64,000 nt of DNA from Desulfovibrio psychrotolerans (GCF_013340305.1 NZ_BLVP01000001.1:434001-498000), one strand, 5' to 3'; positions 40,773 to 51,137 are shown, numbered from the stretch's first letter. The notes: a model not told the origin generated them from the letters alone. Numbers and translations are program-made.

Positions 40773-42758
40773 CTACCCGCGCAGCGCTTCCAGTTCTGCA
40801 ATGCGCGACTCCACAGCTTCCCACCGCTCCAGAGTACGCAACTGCTCTTCTTCCAGTACCGTCATTCGCTCTCCGGCAGCGGTAAACCCGGCGGGGTCGC
40901 GGGTGTAGAAGCCGGAGTCCGCAAGGTGCGTCTCCAGTTCTCGCTGTTCCGCCTCCAGCGATTCAAGCACGGACGGAAGACCGGCCAATTCTTCGCGCAG
41001 TGCGCTGAGCTCCCGCTGTTCATTAAAGGTCAGCTTGCGGACCTGTACGCCTGCAGATGTTGCGGAAGCTGGAGGCTCCGCTCCATCCTTCCCGGCATCC
41101 GGCACCACTGCTCCGGCTGCGGATACAGACCCCGGCGCGCTGCGCTGCCGCAGCCAGTCATCATAGCCGCCCACATATTCCCGCACCCGTCCCCCGCCCT
41201 CGAAGGCGAGCGTGGAGGTGACCACGTTGTTCAAAAATTCCCGGTCATGGCTCACCACAAGCACAGTGCCGGAATACTGCACCAGCAGGTCTTCCAGCAG
41301 GTCAAGGGTCTCCATGTCCAGATCGTTGGTGGGTTCGTCAAAAACCAGTACATTGGACGGTTTGGTAAACAGACGGGCGAGCAGCAGCCTGTTACGTTCT
41401 CCTCCGGAAAGAGTTTTTACAGGCATGTGGATGCGCTCGGGATCGAAAAGAAATTCCTTGAGGTATCCCACCACATGCTTCTGCACGCCATTTATCTCCA
41501 CCGTGTCGCCACCGTCCGCAACGCTCCGGCGCACAGAGAGGTTATCATCCAGTTCCGCCCGCAACTGGTCGAAATAGGCCACCTCCAGCCGCGTGCCGTG
41601 GCGCACGGAGCCTTCCTGCGGCTGCAGCCTGCCCAGAAGCAGTTTGAGCATGGTCGTCTTGCCCACGCCGTTGGGCCCCAGCAGCCCCACCTTGTCACCC
41701 CGGCTTATGACCAGCGAGACATCACGGATGACCGGCTCAGAAGCATCGGGGTACGTGTAGGTGATAGCACGCGCATCCACCACCAGCTTGCCGGATCGCT
41801 CCGCCTCCTGCACATGCATGTTTACCGTGCCCGTACGCTCACGCCGCTGCCTGTGCTCATCGCGCAGTGCCTCCAGCGCACGCACCCTTCCCATGTTTCT
41901 GGTGCGCCTTGCCTTTATGCCCTTGCGTACCCACACCTCTTCCGATGCCAGCTTCTTGTCATGGCGGTTCCACTCCTGCTGTTCGGCATGCAACTGCCCT
42001 TCCTTGCGTTCCAAAAAGGTATCGTAATCGCATGACCAGTCCGCCAGATGCCCGCGGTCCAGTTCCACAATGCGATTGGCCACGCGGCGCAGAAACATGC
42101 GGTCATGCGTTACCAGCACAAGCGTGCGCACGCGGCGGAGCAGAAACTCTTCCAGCCAGTCTATGGAATCCACATCCAGATGGTTGGTGGGTTCATCCAG
42201 CAGCAGCATGTCCGGTTCGGCGGCAAGGGCGCGGGCCAGCATGACCCTGCGTTTCATACCGCCGGAAAGGCTTGAAAATTCCACATCCGGGCGCAACTTC
42301 AGATGGTTGATTATGCCCTGCACCATGCTATGGGCCTGCCAGCCGTCTGCCTCATCCAGCACCTGCTGCGCCCGCGCCATGCGCTGCGCCGTTTCCGGCG
42401 ACATATCGCCTGCCTCCATACGGGAAGCGGCGAGGTGATACTCCGCAAGCGCCTGCCCCACACGCCCATCGCCGCCCGCTCCCTGAACCCCACCGGCAAT
42501 GACGCCGTAAACCTGCCCGGAAATATCGCGCGGGACATCCTGCGCCAGCATGGATACGCGCAGCCCCTGCTGCAGGGCCACCGTTCCCCCGTCGGGGGAA
42601 ATGTCACCATGCATGACCTTAAGAAAGGTGGACTTGCCCGCCCCGTTACGTCCAAGCAGGCAGACGCGCTGCCCTTCTTCTATCTGAAGGTTCACGCCAT
42701 CCAGCAGCAGCGGGCCGCCGAGAGAAAGAGACACGTTATGCAGACTGAGTAATGCCAT
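40773..42758 (-). CDS. uup: ABC-F family ATPase (Uup-like)
   Basis: 661 aa with two ABC domains in one chain: GRNGAGKST and GPNGVGKTT Walker A, LSGGMKRRVMLARAL and LSGGERNRLLLARLF signatures, LLLDEPTNHLD and LVFDEPTNDLD Walker B. The P-site linker between them is Arg-rich (RKGIKARRTRNMGRVRAL). The C-terminal about 80 residues form a coiled coil as in Uup. There is no membrane domain; such proteins act on ribosomes or DNA intermediates. An Ala/Gly-rich stretch near residues 550-575 links ABC2 to the coiled coil. Confidence 0.92.
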   Translation of the reverse strand: MALLSLHNVSLSLGGPLLLDGVNLQIEEGQRVCLLGRNGAGKSTFLKVMHGDISPDGGTVALQQGLRVSMLAQDVPRDISGQVYGVIAGGVQGAGGDGRVGQALAEYHLAASRMEAGDMSPETAQRMARAQQVLDEADGWQAHSMVQGIINHLKLRPDVEFSSLSGGMKRRVMLARALAAEPDMLLLDEPTNHLDVDSIDWLEEFLLRRVRTLVLVTHDRMFLRRVANRIVELDRGHLADWSCDYDTFLERKEGQLHAEQQEWNRHDKKLASEEVWVRKGIKARRTRNMGRVRALEALRDEHRQRRERTGTVNMHVQEAERSGKLVVDARAITYTYPDASEPVIRDVSLVISRGDKVGLLGPNGVGKTTMLKLLLGRLQPQEGSVRHGTRLEVAYFDQLRAELDDNLSVRRSVADGGDTVEINGVQKHVVGYLKEFLFDPERIHMPVKTLSGGERNRLLLARLFTKPSNVLVFDEPTNDLDMETLDLLEDLLVQYSGTVLVVSHDREFLNNVVTSTLAFEGGGRVREYVGGYDDWLRQRSAPGSVSAAGAVVPDAGKDGAEPPASATSAGVQVRKLTFNEQRELSALREELAGLPSVLESLEAEQRELETHLADSGFYTRDPAGFTAAGERMTVLEEEQLRTLERWEAVESRIAELEALRG

Positions 42759-43214
42759 GGGATGTTTCCTTAACGCCGGAAGATTAACCGGACCGGCAGC
42801 GGTGAGTTGTAGCCGTCATCCGCTGAAACGGCAAGCATGGCCCGCCTCTGCCCGTATGGCTGCTCCGGACGAACGGCCTCTCTTTACCGATGGGTACTCC
42901 GACCGGACAGGTGCTCCAGCGGGTGATCCAGCGGGCGCTCCAGACGGACAGGTGCTCCGGGCAAACGACTGTTCCGGACGGCCCGAATGGTTTTTTTCTG
43001 TATTGCCCGGTGGCCCGATTCCATACTGCCGGAAAGAGATATGCACCGGACAACAGGAGTGAGCATACACATACTGCATCGACGCACTGATAACGACATT
43101 CATATGGCATTTACGTTGCAATCTCATGTCAAATAATACTATAGCGGCCTTGGGGGCAACACACCAATGCAGAAGAACTTTTCTTCTACGCTTCATTATC
43201 CGGAGGATACGCAC
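42759..43214. other. Intergenic region with a 12-bp tandem repeat
   Basis: 455 bp between divergent genes. GGTGCTCCAGCG, GGTGATCCAGCG and GGCGCTCCAGAC run head to tail at 42910-42945, and GGACAGGTGCTCC occurs at both ends of the block (42905 and 42945). I see no supported gene. The chemoreceptor promoter must lie in the right part, which is AT-richer. Confidence 0.6.
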
Positions 43215-45097
43215 ATGCGCATTTCATTATTTCCAACATTTGCATTGCTCTGCATAACTTCTGCCGCAGCAGCGGCGACAAGCATATTAGCTTATTCCGC
43301 TACAACAAATCCATCCTTTACAGGTATGGTATCTATTGCATTCATCACAGCGGCAGGTACTGCGGTTATATCCGGATTATGCCTGCATTACATGGTAAAT
43401 ACACCACAGATGCTGCTGCACCGCATCACATCCGGCAAAACTGCCGACCTTGCCCTGCTGCGGGCTGACAGCCCTGCGGGCAGAGCCGCTTGTGCCATCC
43501 TGACGCTGCGGGCGGAAAAACAGCACGCCGAATCGCTCTTTGACACTGCGCTTGGCGCGCTGGCGGGAGCAAGACCGTTTGTTATCATTAATGCGAACGG
43601 GGATATACTTCGGCTGGATGATCGCACAGTGCCGCTGCTGGGCCTTTCCGGCACGGCGGAAGAGCATGTGTGCAGGCCCCTTGCCTCTCTGCCCGGACAG
43701 GCGGGCAGCATTGGTTCCCTTGCGGAACGGGCTTTGCGTGAAAAACATGCGGTTTATGAAGAGGTTTCCGGACTGCCGGGGCACTCGTCCGGCACCTGCC
43801 TGCTTGTTACGGCAGAACCGCTCATGACGCCTTCCGGCAGCATGCTCGGTGCTTGTATTTTCCTTACTGACCTTACCGAACAGCGGGAGCTGGAGAGGGA
43901 AGCCGTTGCCCGCAAAGTGCACACGGCGGAAATGACCACTCAATCGCTCCGTGCGGCACAACAGGTGAGCGATGCCTCGGAACATCTTGCAGAACGCATA
44001 CAGAGTGCCAATGCGGGAGCTACGCAGCAGCAGGAGCGCACCACGGAAACAGCCACCGCCATGGAGCAGATGAACGCCACGGTCATGGAGGTTGCCCGGA
44101 GTGCGGGAGAGGCGGCGGAACTGGCTTCTACCACGCGTGAGCATTCTTCACGAGGTGCAGAGCGCATGCAGCATCTGGAACATTCCATCGCCGGGGGGGC
44201 ACAGTCATTTCCAACCTGAGCGAACGCATTGCCGATCTGGGCACGCGCGCCGTGGACATAGGACAGGTGATGAACGTCATTAACGACATCGCGGACCAGA
44301 CCAACCTGCTGGCTCTGAACGCGGCCATTGAGGCTGCCCGTGCGGGAGATGCCGGGCGGGGATTTGCCGTGGTTGCCGACGAGGTGCGCAAGCTGGCAGA
44401 AAAAACCATGACCGCCACCAAGGAAGTGGGCAGCGCCATCCAGTCCATACAGGAAAGCTCCAAGGCCGCGGGCAGTGAAATGCAGCAGGCCCTTGCTGCC
44501 GTGCAGGAAGTGACGGAAAGCGCCAACGCCTCCGGTCTGGCGCTGCGCAGGATTGTGGAGCTTGCGGATAAGACCAGCATGCAGGTGCAGTCCATAGCCA
44601 CAGCCGCTGAGGAGCAGTCTGCCACCTCGGAACAGATAAACCGGGCCGTGGAAGAGATAACCCGCATTGCCACAGACACCATGGAGACCATGAACCTTGC
44701 GGCAACAGACGTTTTTGGCCTTTCCGGCAGGGCAAGCGACCTTAAGCTTATCATCTCGCGCATGCAAAACGGAGAAGACCACGCCTGCACCGAGGCCCAT
44801 GCAGACGGCAAGGCCGTTCCGTGCTGGGTGCACAAGAACTGCGGAAGGGAAAAAGGCGGCAAAAAGGAAAAAGAAATGGGCGTGTGCCCCGCATGGCCCG
44901 ACCATGGCTTCAGTTGCGCCTCGGTTACCGGAACCTACTGCGGCGGGGTGGTGCAGGAAACCTTTGCCAAAAAGATAGCCAACTGTGCCAAGTGCGACTT
45001 TTTTAAAAGCACCCACTATGACCGGGAAAGTATACACGCGGCCTTTGAAAAGGCGCCCTCCGGCCCCGGCCTCAAGCCCCGTATACCGCTTCGCTGA
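43215..45097 (+). pseudogene. Chemoreceptor with PAS and Cys-rich C-terminal domain, frameshifted at a G7 tract
   Basis: Start ATG 43215 with GGAGG seven bases upstream. The first frame gives two N-terminal hydrophobic segments, a PAS domain (ARPFVIINANGDILRLDD) and the first half of the signalling coiled coil, and stops at 44219. The signalling tip ([20 protein letters not shown]) and the rest continue in the -1 frame to 45097. The shift falls at GGGGGGG (44193-44199): one more G restores an uninterrupted reading through [10 protein letters not shown]. The C-terminal 90 residues have a CW-type Cys pattern ([32 protein letters not shown]) like two-CW domains and may bind metal. True mutation, phase variation, ribosomal slippage or an assembly error are all possible. 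Confidence 0.85.
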
Positions 45098-45119
45098 ACA
45101 GCTGCGCTGTGCCCCGCGG

Positions 45120-45155
45120 CAGGCGGCATTGCCCCCTTGCCCGCAATACCGCCTG
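45120..45155. terminator. Hairpin after the chemoreceptor
   Basis: CAGGCGGCATTGC pairs with GCAATACCGCCTG (45120-45132, 45143-45155) with one mismatch. No T run follows, so termination is uncertain. The remaining 45156-45335 holds only the presumed promoter of the next gene. Confidence 0.35.
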
Positions 45156-45335
45156 AGTGCAACGAACACCCGCTCCGCAGGTTCCCCGAAAAAACGGTGG
45201 TGCTTCTCTCAGTAAATATTCAGTGCGGGCGGGCGGATATTCCGCTATGTGCAGAGAGCTGGATATTTCACGGCCCGTAGCAGATTGCCATTTTTCCGGG
45301 GCCTGCTATGGTGCCTATAGTCAAAGGAGTGTGCC

Positions 45336-45719
45336 ATGGGAAAAAATCCGTTCCCCCCGCTGACGGAATGGCTGGAAGCAAAGGCCGCCAAGATTGCCAT
45401 GCTGGAGGAGAAGGCCCGCATCTCTCTGCATGAGGAGCAGGATCAGGCCCGATACAAACAGCTTATGCTTGAAAAGGCCAGCCTGCTGGCAACCCTTGCA
45501 GACGAGGCTGCCCCGTTTACCGCGCAGCTGCCGCAACCGACGCGCAACATGGTGGAAGAGGGGCTTGCCCGATTTTCGCACAGCGCCATGGTGGCGAAAC
45601 GGGTGGGTTCCGTTTTCTACATGTCTGCCCTGCTCTACCCGGAGGACCACAGGCCGGGAGAGAAGAACGACCTTGAAATATTCATGGACTCGGTACGGCA
45701 GGCAGCCAAGTCTGCCTGA
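45336..45719 (+). CDS. Conserved-looking protein of unknown function
   Basis: 127 aa, ATG 45336 with AAGGAG upstream. The first 65 residues are charged and helical (EWLEAKAAKIAMLEEKARIS), probably a coiled coil; then VEEGLARFSHSAMVAKRVGS and FYMSALLYPEDHRPGEKNDL. No membrane segment, signal or metal site. I do not recognise the family. It is monocistronic, ending at a strong palindromic terminator. Confidence 0.75.
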   Translation: MGKNPFPPLTEWLEAKAAKIAMLEEKARISLHEEQDQARYKQLMLEKASLLATLADEAAPFTAQLPQPTRNMVEEGLARFSHSAMVAKRVGSVFYMSALLYPEDHRPGEKNDLEIFMDSVRQAAKSA

Positions 45720-45779
45720 GATACGCCCCCAACAGACGCGGAACATCTACAGTGCCTGAAGGCGCAACACCAACAAACG

Positions 45780-45813
45780 CGGGGCGGGGAGTAGTGCACT
45801 ACTCCCCGCCCCG
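45780..45813. terminator. 34-bp perfect palindromic terminator
   Basis: CGGGGCGGGGAGTAGT (45780-45795), GC, and its exact complement (45798-45813). It lies between two converging genes and can stop both; the T content after the stem is modest (TTCATTTC). Confidence 0.75.
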
Positions 45814-45876
45814 TTCATTTCTGCCTGCCGTTCTGGTGCTTTTCGCACTCCGCCCGCACTCCGGCGGGCAGCCGGA

Positions 45877-46368
45877 TCAGGATTTCATATTCACAAACTG
45901 TAGCGGCACATCGTACTCCCCTGCCCGGAGCAGGGTGATCACTTCCTGCAATTCGTCAATTTTCTTTCCGGTAACGCGCACCTGCTCATCCTGAATGGCA
46001 GCCTGCACCTTAAGCTTGGTGGCTTTGATATCCTTGACGATTTTTTGCGCCTGTTCCTTGGAAATGCCTTCCCGTATATGCACCTCGCGCTTTACCGCTC
46101 CGCGCGATGTGGGTTCCATATTCTTGAACTCCAGCACCTTGGGATCCAGCTTGCGCTTTATGCAGTGGGCCTGCAGCATTTCGCCCACAGCCTTTATCTT
46201 CATCTCATCAGCGGTGACAATGCTGACACGCTTGGAACCCTTATCCAGCGTGATTTCCGTCTGAGAACCGCGAAAATCGAAGCGCGTTTCCACTTCCTTT
46301 TTCACGTTGTTCACGGCGTTGTCCAGTTCCTGCAAGTCCACCTTGTTCACAACGTCAAATGAGGGCAT
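45877..46368 (-). CDS. yajQ: YajQ-family nucleotide-binding protein
   Basis: 163 aa from ATG 46368 ([20 protein letters not shown]) with GAGGA upstream; the frame to 46446 is an artefact. [18 protein letters not shown], then [11 protein letters not shown] and [17 protein letters not shown] are the full YajQ pattern of two ferredoxin-like folds. Some members bind cyclic di-GMP and change transcription. Downstream of the DEAD-box helicase on the same strand by about 100 bp. Confidence 0.95.
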   Translation of the reverse strand: MPSFDVVNKVDLQELDNAVNNVKKEVETRFDFRGSQTEITLDKGSKRVSIVTADEMKIKAVGEMLQAHCIKRKLDPKVLEFKNMEPTSRGAVKREVHIREGISKEQAQKIVKDIKATKLKVQAAIQDEQVRVTGKKIDELQEVITLLRAGEYDVPLQFVNMKS

Positions 46369-46466
46369 TCTGGATTCCTCCGTTTCTTTGGCATCCGGCC
46401 AGTATTCTCTTGGGCGGGTTGTAGCAGAAGCGCCCGCCGGATTCAAGCCGGCAGGCCGTTTCCCGG

Positions 46467-48053
46467 TTAATCCCGGCCCTTGCCGCCTTCCGGTTCTTCG
46501 CCGAGTATCTTTACAGATGGGTCCATGCGGGTCCCTCGCTTTTCTGCACAGGCTTCTTCCGCACGACCCGCAGGCGGGGCGACAATTCCTTTTCCGGCAC
46601 GCGGCGGTCTTGCGCCTGTCTGAACTTTCTGAGTCCCTTTGCTTCTGCCGCCTGCACTCCCCGCAGCCTTCTGCGTTCTGCCGGGTACGACCGATCCCGC
46701 CTTGCCGGTACCGGGGGATTTTCCCCCATCGGGGGCGTTCTGCGGCGGCAGAGGGTGAAGAATGCCGCGTACGTTACCCGCATGAGGGGCGGGTTGCCTT
46801 GGCGGGCGCTGATTGCGCAGCGCATCCGGCGTCTCATGCTCCACCTGGGTGGGCATGAAGGCACGGGCCACCCTTTTGGGACGGGGCACCCGTGGTACCT
46901 TGGCGGGACGCGCGTCCATGCTCCGCCTGTCTTCGCTGTAATCAAAACCGGGAACGAGGCAGACGGGAAGCGATTCTCCCATGGCGCGTTCCAGCGTGCG
47001 CACCATGGGCTCATCTTCGGGCGTGACAAAAGTGATGGCCTTTCCCGTGCGGCAGGCTCTGCCCGTTCGGCCTATACGATGGATGTAGGTATCTACCGTG
47101 GGCGGAAAATCGTAGTTAATGACATGGGATACGGAAGAAATATCCAGCCCGCGGGCGGCGATGTCCGTAGCCACAAGAACGGCATACTTGCCCCGCCTGA
47201 ATCCTTCCAGCGCGGCCTGCCGCCGCCTTTGGGACAGGTTGCCCTGCAGGCAGGCCACATTGAACCCCACCTTGCCCAGTTGCTGCCACAGCCGCCGCGC
47301 CCCGTGCCTGGTGCGGGTGAACACCAGCATGGAATCATACCCCAGCGTGCGCAGCATGGTCTTGAGCAGAGGGGTTTTGAGGTGCGGGGCAACGGGATAC
47401 AGGGCATGGGAGACGGTTTCTGCCGGGCAGGCGGTATTTACCTCCACAAGCACGGGATGCCGCATATTGTCTTCCACCAGCGCCTGCACGGGTTCCGGCA
47501 TGGTGGCGGAAAACATGAGAGTCTGCCGCCGGGTACGGGTAAGCCGCAAAATTTCGCGCACATCGTCCAGAAAACCCATGTCGAACATCATGTCGGCTTC
47601 GTCCAGAACCAAAATCTCCACAGCGGAAAGGTCTACCGTGCCCTGCCGCACATGGTCGAGCAGCCGCCCCGGACAGGCCACAAGAATTTCTGCCCCCGCC
47701 CGCATCTGGAGAACCTGACCGTGGAAGCCCACCCCGCCGAAGATGGGCACGCTGCGCAGCCGCGTGCGCCGCGCAAAGAGGCGGATATCGTCATGGATCT
47801 GCCCGGCAAGTTCCCGGGTGGGAGCCACCACCAGCCCGCGCACCACGTTCAGGGGGCCTTCGTGCAGGCTGTCCAGCATGGGCAGGACAAAGGCCGCCGT
47901 TTTGCCCGTGCCTGTCTGGGCAAGCCCGAGCACATCCCTGCCCTCCATGGCGGGGGGAATGGCCCGCTCCTGAATGGGCGTGGGCGCGATGAAGCCTTGT
48001 TCCGCCACGGTTTCCAGCAGGCTGGGGTGCAGGGAAAAATGGGTGAAGCTCAA
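46467..48053 (-). CDS. DEAD-box RNA helicase, RhlE-like
   Basis: 528 aa with a TTG start at 48053 behind GGGAG. All helicase motifs are present: Q motif ([13 protein letters not shown]), [38 protein letters not shown] and HRIGRTGRA. The C-terminal 150 residues are basic, Pro/Arg/Gly-rich and probably disordered, as in RhlE. It unwinds RNA during ribosome assembly or decay. Confidence 0.93.
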   Translation of the reverse strand: MSFTHFSLHPSLLETVAEQGFIAPTPIQERAIPPAMEGRDVLGLAQTGTGKTAAFVLPMLDSLHEGPLNVVRGLVVAPTRELAGQIHDDIRLFARRTRLRSVPIFGGVGFHGQVLQMRAGAEILVACPGRLLDHVRQGTVDLSAVEILVLDEADMMFDMGFLDDVREILRLTRTRRQTLMFSATMPEPVQALVEDNMRHPVLVEVNTACPAETVSHALYPVAPHLKTPLLKTMLRTLGYDSMLVFTRTRHGARRLWQQLGKVGFNVACLQGNLSQRRRQAALEGFRRGKYAVLVATDIAARGLDISSVSHVINYDFPPTVDTYIHRIGRTGRACRTGKAITFVTPEDEPMVRTLERAMGESLPVCLVPGFDYSEDRRSMDARPAKVPRVPRPKRVARAFMPTQVEHETPDALRNQRPPRQPAPHAGNVRGILHPLPPQNAPDGGKSPGTGKAGSVVPGRTQKAAGSAGGRSKGTQKVQTGARPPRAGKGIVAPPAGRAEEACAEKRGTRMDPSVKILGEEPEGGKGRD

Positions 48054-48175
48054 CGGTGCTCCCTTTACGACAGATTCCGCAGGTCAGGACTATTACACTG
48101 ATCAGATGTATCTGACCGGACTAACTGGGCGAACTGGGCAAGCTGTTCAGGCGGGCAGAGTCCGTTCCTGCACCA

Positions 48176-48272
48176 GACGCAGAGCGTCGAGTCATGCGCC
48201 TGACGCAGAGCGTCGAGTCATACGCCCAGACGCGGAGCGTCGAGTCGTATGCCAAGCGCAGAGCGTCCGGTC
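48176..48272. repeat. 27-bp tandem repeat, three copies plus a partial
   Basis: Units beginning GACGCAGAGCGTCGAGTC start at 48176, 48202 and 48229, with a partial at 48256. The first is 26 bp, the next two 27 bp. AACTGGGC is also doubled just upstream (48123-48140). It lies in the 475-bp gap upstream of both the DEAD-box gene and the kinase-like gene; I see no other feature there. Confidence 0.85.
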
Positions 48273-48530
48273 AGACATGCAGAAGCCCGCAAACAATAAT
48301 CATATGCCGACTGCGCCATTTCCGCAACGCCCGTCCTGCCCCCAATCCGGCTGGACAGAAACACAGCACCGTGGAAGAGTGCCGCCCATAATCCGGTCCG
48401 GTTGCTTATCCGGACACCGGATGCACCCCGGAACCATTGCGCGAACCCCACGCCATGCGCAGACACGGCACGCGCTGTCATGTAAAGGGCGGAACGATTT
48501 CCGGGTATACCACCAAACAGGAACAGACGC

Positions 48531-49553
48531 ATGCGCGATATACTCAGCCGTTTCGACCTTACCCTGCACCGCGTGCGGGACGACATTTTCATTCCCGGCA
48601 GCCCGGAGCGGTGTATCGCCCGCTGTGTGGCGGAAGACACGCGCCAACGCCTGTGGCTCGTGGAGCGGCTTCCCCTTTCGCGCAGGCAGCGGCGTGAAAC
48701 CGTGGGCTGGCTGGTCAGCACCCTTGCGGCAGCGGGGGCGCAGGGCGTGCACGGATTCCGCCGCGCGGGCCCCTCTGCGGTGAGTGCTGCCTATGAAACA
48801 CCGGACAGGACGCCGGGGCGCATATCGGAGCTCACATCGGAAACAGGCGCATACACCGTGCTGCAAGACGGCTGCGCGTGGCAGTGCTCGCCCTTCATCC
48901 CCGGCGTTGAACTGCCAAGGCCGGAATATCTGGGCCATGCGTGGCGGGGCACCCATATTGCCGACTGCATTGCGGGCATCGGGCAGGCGTGGAAAAGGAT
49001 GGCGGATGGCGGTGCCCGCTGCCCGGAAAATGCGGAAGTGCCTCCCCTGCCAGCATATATTGATCATATGCAGGACACACTGCGGCTTCGTGAACCCGGT
49101 GTGCACGCCCGCACGGAACCTGTAGTCCGGTCGCTTGCTCCGCTGTTTGAAGCATGGAGCACCCTGCCCCGCACCCTTGCCCACGGCGACTGCCACCCGC
49201 TTAACATCATATGGGGGGCAGACAGCATTCTCGGGCTGATAGACTGGGAGTTCTGCGGCATGCAGCCCGTGCTGTACGATGCCGCAAACTGCATAGGCTG
49301 CGTCGGGTTTGAACACCCGGATGGTCTGGTGAACGGCATGGTTCCCGCCATGATTGCAGGCTTGCGCGGAGCGGATATGCTGACGGCTGAGACCTTGCCT
49401 TGGCTGCCCCCCTTTGTGCTTGCCCTGCGCTTTGCATGGCTGTCGGAATGGCTGCGGAAACGCGACCATGAAATGGTGGAAATGGAGCTGGACTACATGG
49501 AGATTCTCCTGCGGCATCAGAAGGATATTCTGACCCGCTGGCGACAGTGCTGA
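48531..49553 (+). CDS. APH-fold phosphotransferase
   Basis: 340 aa, ATG 48531 with AGGA eight bases upstream. LAHGDCHPLNIIW is the catalytic loop (Asp and Asn) and LIDWEF the metal-binding DFG equivalent of aminoglycoside/choline kinase-type enzymes. The N-lobe is short and lacks a clear glycine loop. The substrate may be a sugar, amine or homoserine-like compound; there is no sign it confers drug resistance. It is not clearly linked to a neighbour. Confidence 0.78.
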   Translation: MRDILSRFDLTLHRVRDDIFIPGSPERCIARCVAEDTRQRLWLVERLPLSRRQRRETVGWLVSTLAAAGAQGVHGFRRAGPSAVSAAYETPDRTPGRISELTSETGAYTVLQDGCAWQCSPFIPGVELPRPEYLGHAWRGTHIADCIAGIGQAWKRMADGGARCPENAEVPPLPAYIDHMQDTLRLREPGVHARTEPVVRSLAPLFEAWSTLPRTLAHGDCHPLNIIWGADSILGLIDWEFCGMQPVLYDAANCIGCVGFEHPDGLVNGMVPAMIAGLRGADMLTAETLPWLPPFVLALRFAWLSEWLRKRDHEMVEMELDYMEILLRHQKDILTRWRQC

Positions 49554-49781
49554 CATTCTGCGGTCCATGTTGCCTGTTACCTGTTCCATCTTGCTTGTTG
49601 TCTGTTACCTGATGCGTGACATTCCCCCCTCCCCTTTTTTGCAAAAGGCATTATATTGCCAGACAGGGCACCGCGCATTGTGCGGGTGCCGTAGCGGATG
49701 CACCACCGCAGATTGTTTTATCACCGGCCGATACGCCGCCGCGCTACACCGCGCGTAACCGTACGACACCGCGCGCAGTCC

Positions 49782-49801
49782 TGCGAAGTCGTGCGAAGTC
49801 G
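49782..49801. repeat. 10-bp direct repeat just upstream of msrA
   Basis: TGCGAAGTCG occurs twice in tandem, followed by a diverged copy (TTCGACATTG), immediately before the msrA ribosome binding site GGGAGG. Confidence 0.6.
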
Positions 49802-49822
49802 TTCGACATTGGGAGGTACGCC

Positions 49823-50527
49823 ATGACAACATCCGCAGCCCTGCTCACCGCTTTGCTGTCTTTTGCCCTGCTTGCCGTCTTGCCGAGTGGAGTACGTGCG
49901 GCACAGAGAACTCCGGAGTCCGAAACATCACAGTCTGAAACGTCACTGCCCAGCGCTGCCGCCACGGCGGATAATGCGGAAGCCATTGAAAAGAAAGAGC
50001 ATCCCCATGCTGTAGCCACCTTTGCGGGGGGCTGTTTCTGGTGTCTGGAGCCACCGTTTGACGTGCTGGACGGCGTGCTGGAAACCACTTCTGGGTACAC
50101 GGGCGGACATGCCGAGAACCCTACCTATCAACAGGTTTCCGCAGGCATTACCGGCCACATGGAAGCCGTGCGCGTGCTCTATGACCCGGACAAGGTGGAG
50201 TATGCCACACTGCTGGATATTTTCTGGCGCAACATAGACCCGCTGGACCCGTACGGGCAGTTCTGCGACAAGGGAGAACAGTACCGTTCCGCCATCTTTT
50301 TCCATACCGAGGAACAACGCGCCCTTGCGGAATCTTCCATAAAAAAGCTAAATGAATCCGGCAAGCTCACGGGGCCCGTGGTCACGGAACTTCTGCCCGC
50401 CTCCAGATTCTGGCCGGCGGAGGAGTATCATCAGGACTATCCCGCGAAGAATCCTGTCCGCTACAAGTTCTATCGCTACAACTGCGGACGGGACAGACGG
50501 CTGAAGGAACTATGGGGAACCCCCTGA
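49823..50527 (+). CDS. msrA: Peptide methionine sulfoxide reductase MsrA, exported form
   Basis: 234 aa from ATG 49823 with GGGAGG upstream. The N-terminus is a signal peptide (MTTSAALLTALLSFALLAVL ... GVRAA) followed by a Ser/Glu/Thr-rich linker. The enzyme domain has catalytic GGCFWCLE, YTGGHAENPTY, and EYHQDY near the end. MsrA reduces methionine-S-sulfoxide in proteins; here the signal peptide predicts a periplasmic enzyme. A second cysteine in FYRYNCGRD may serve as the resolving residue. No MsrB is adjacent. Confidence 0.95.
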   Translation: MTTSAALLTALLSFALLAVLPSGVRAAQRTPESETSQSETSLPSAAATADNAEAIEKKEHPHAVATFAGGCFWCLEPPFDVLDGVLETTSGYTGGHAENPTYQQVSAGITGHMEAVRVLYDPDKVEYATLLDIFWRNIDPLDPYGQFCDKGEQYRSAIFFHTEEQRALAESSIKKLNESGKLTGPVVTELLPASRFWPAEEYHQDYPAKNPVRYKFYRYNCGRDRRLKELWGTP

Positions 50528-50628
50528 TACCCTGAGCAATGCCGTGCTCACACGGCTTTGTACGCAGCAAACGCAAGAACAGTATGCAGGAACAACCAGA
50601 CATGCTCCATAACGCCGGAGAAAACACC

Positions 50629-51084
50629 ATGAAGCACAGGCACACCTACCTCGTCATGCCCGGCGTGTGGAGCGCAAAGGGCAACTTCACGGACGGCAAC
50701 GGGACGCAGCATGCGGTTTCGGGCACGAGTACCATAACGCACGACAGAGGCATATGGTACAACCGCGCCGCCATGCTCATACACACCGTGCCACCTTCGG
50801 ACATGGAGTGTGTCTACGAAATCGCCCCCATGATGCCGGGCAGCAACCACACAACGTGGACAGCGGAAACGCTGCCCATGGGGCGTATGTCCGGCAACTT
50901 TGCCATGGTGGGCAACACCATTCTCGCCTGTGCCTACACCCCGCAGGGAACCAGCATGGAAACCATGCGCCAGATAGATGCGGACACCTACGAGAACCGT
51001 GGGGCCCTTTTTATGGACGGTATACTCATATCCGCATGGGAGACGGTGCTGCACAGGCAGCAGCCCCAGTCCGACGGTCGGTGA
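50629..51084 (+). CDS. Hypothetical protein, possibly a small beta-barrel enzyme-like fold
   Basis: 151 aa from ATG 50629 with GGAG upstream. Alternating beta-type sequence with MPGVWSAKGNFTDGNG, STITHDRGIWYNRAAM and MSGNFAMVGNTILACAYTPQ. No signal, membrane segment or known catalytic motif. The pattern resembles small lipocalin/calycin-like barrels, which is a guess. I do not recognise it. It ends just before the 27-bp repeat block. Confidence 0.65.
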   Translation: MKHRHTYLVMPGVWSAKGNFTDGNGTQHAVSGTSTITHDRGIWYNRAAMLIHTVPPSDMECVYEIAPMMPGSNHTTWTAETLPMGRMSGNFAMVGNTILACAYTPQGTSMETMRQIDADTYENRGALFMDGILISAWETVLHRQQPQSDGR

Positions 51085-51137
51085 GCAGACGACGGGCAGG
51101 GAGATTTTCTCAGCCGCCTTCCGGAACACGGCCACCT

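Noticed and set aside
44252..45097. Separate 281-aa chemotaxis protein gene
   Set aside because: It begins in the middle of the conserved signalling domain and continues the upstream frame after a one-base shift, so it is the second half of the frameshifted receptor.
42910..48272. CRISPR-like arrays
   Set aside because: The repeats are head-to-tail without unique spacers, and no cas genes are present.
48531..49553. Aminoglycoside resistance gene
   Set aside because: The APH-fold motifs are shared by many kinases; no close resemblance to resistance enzymes and no mobile context.
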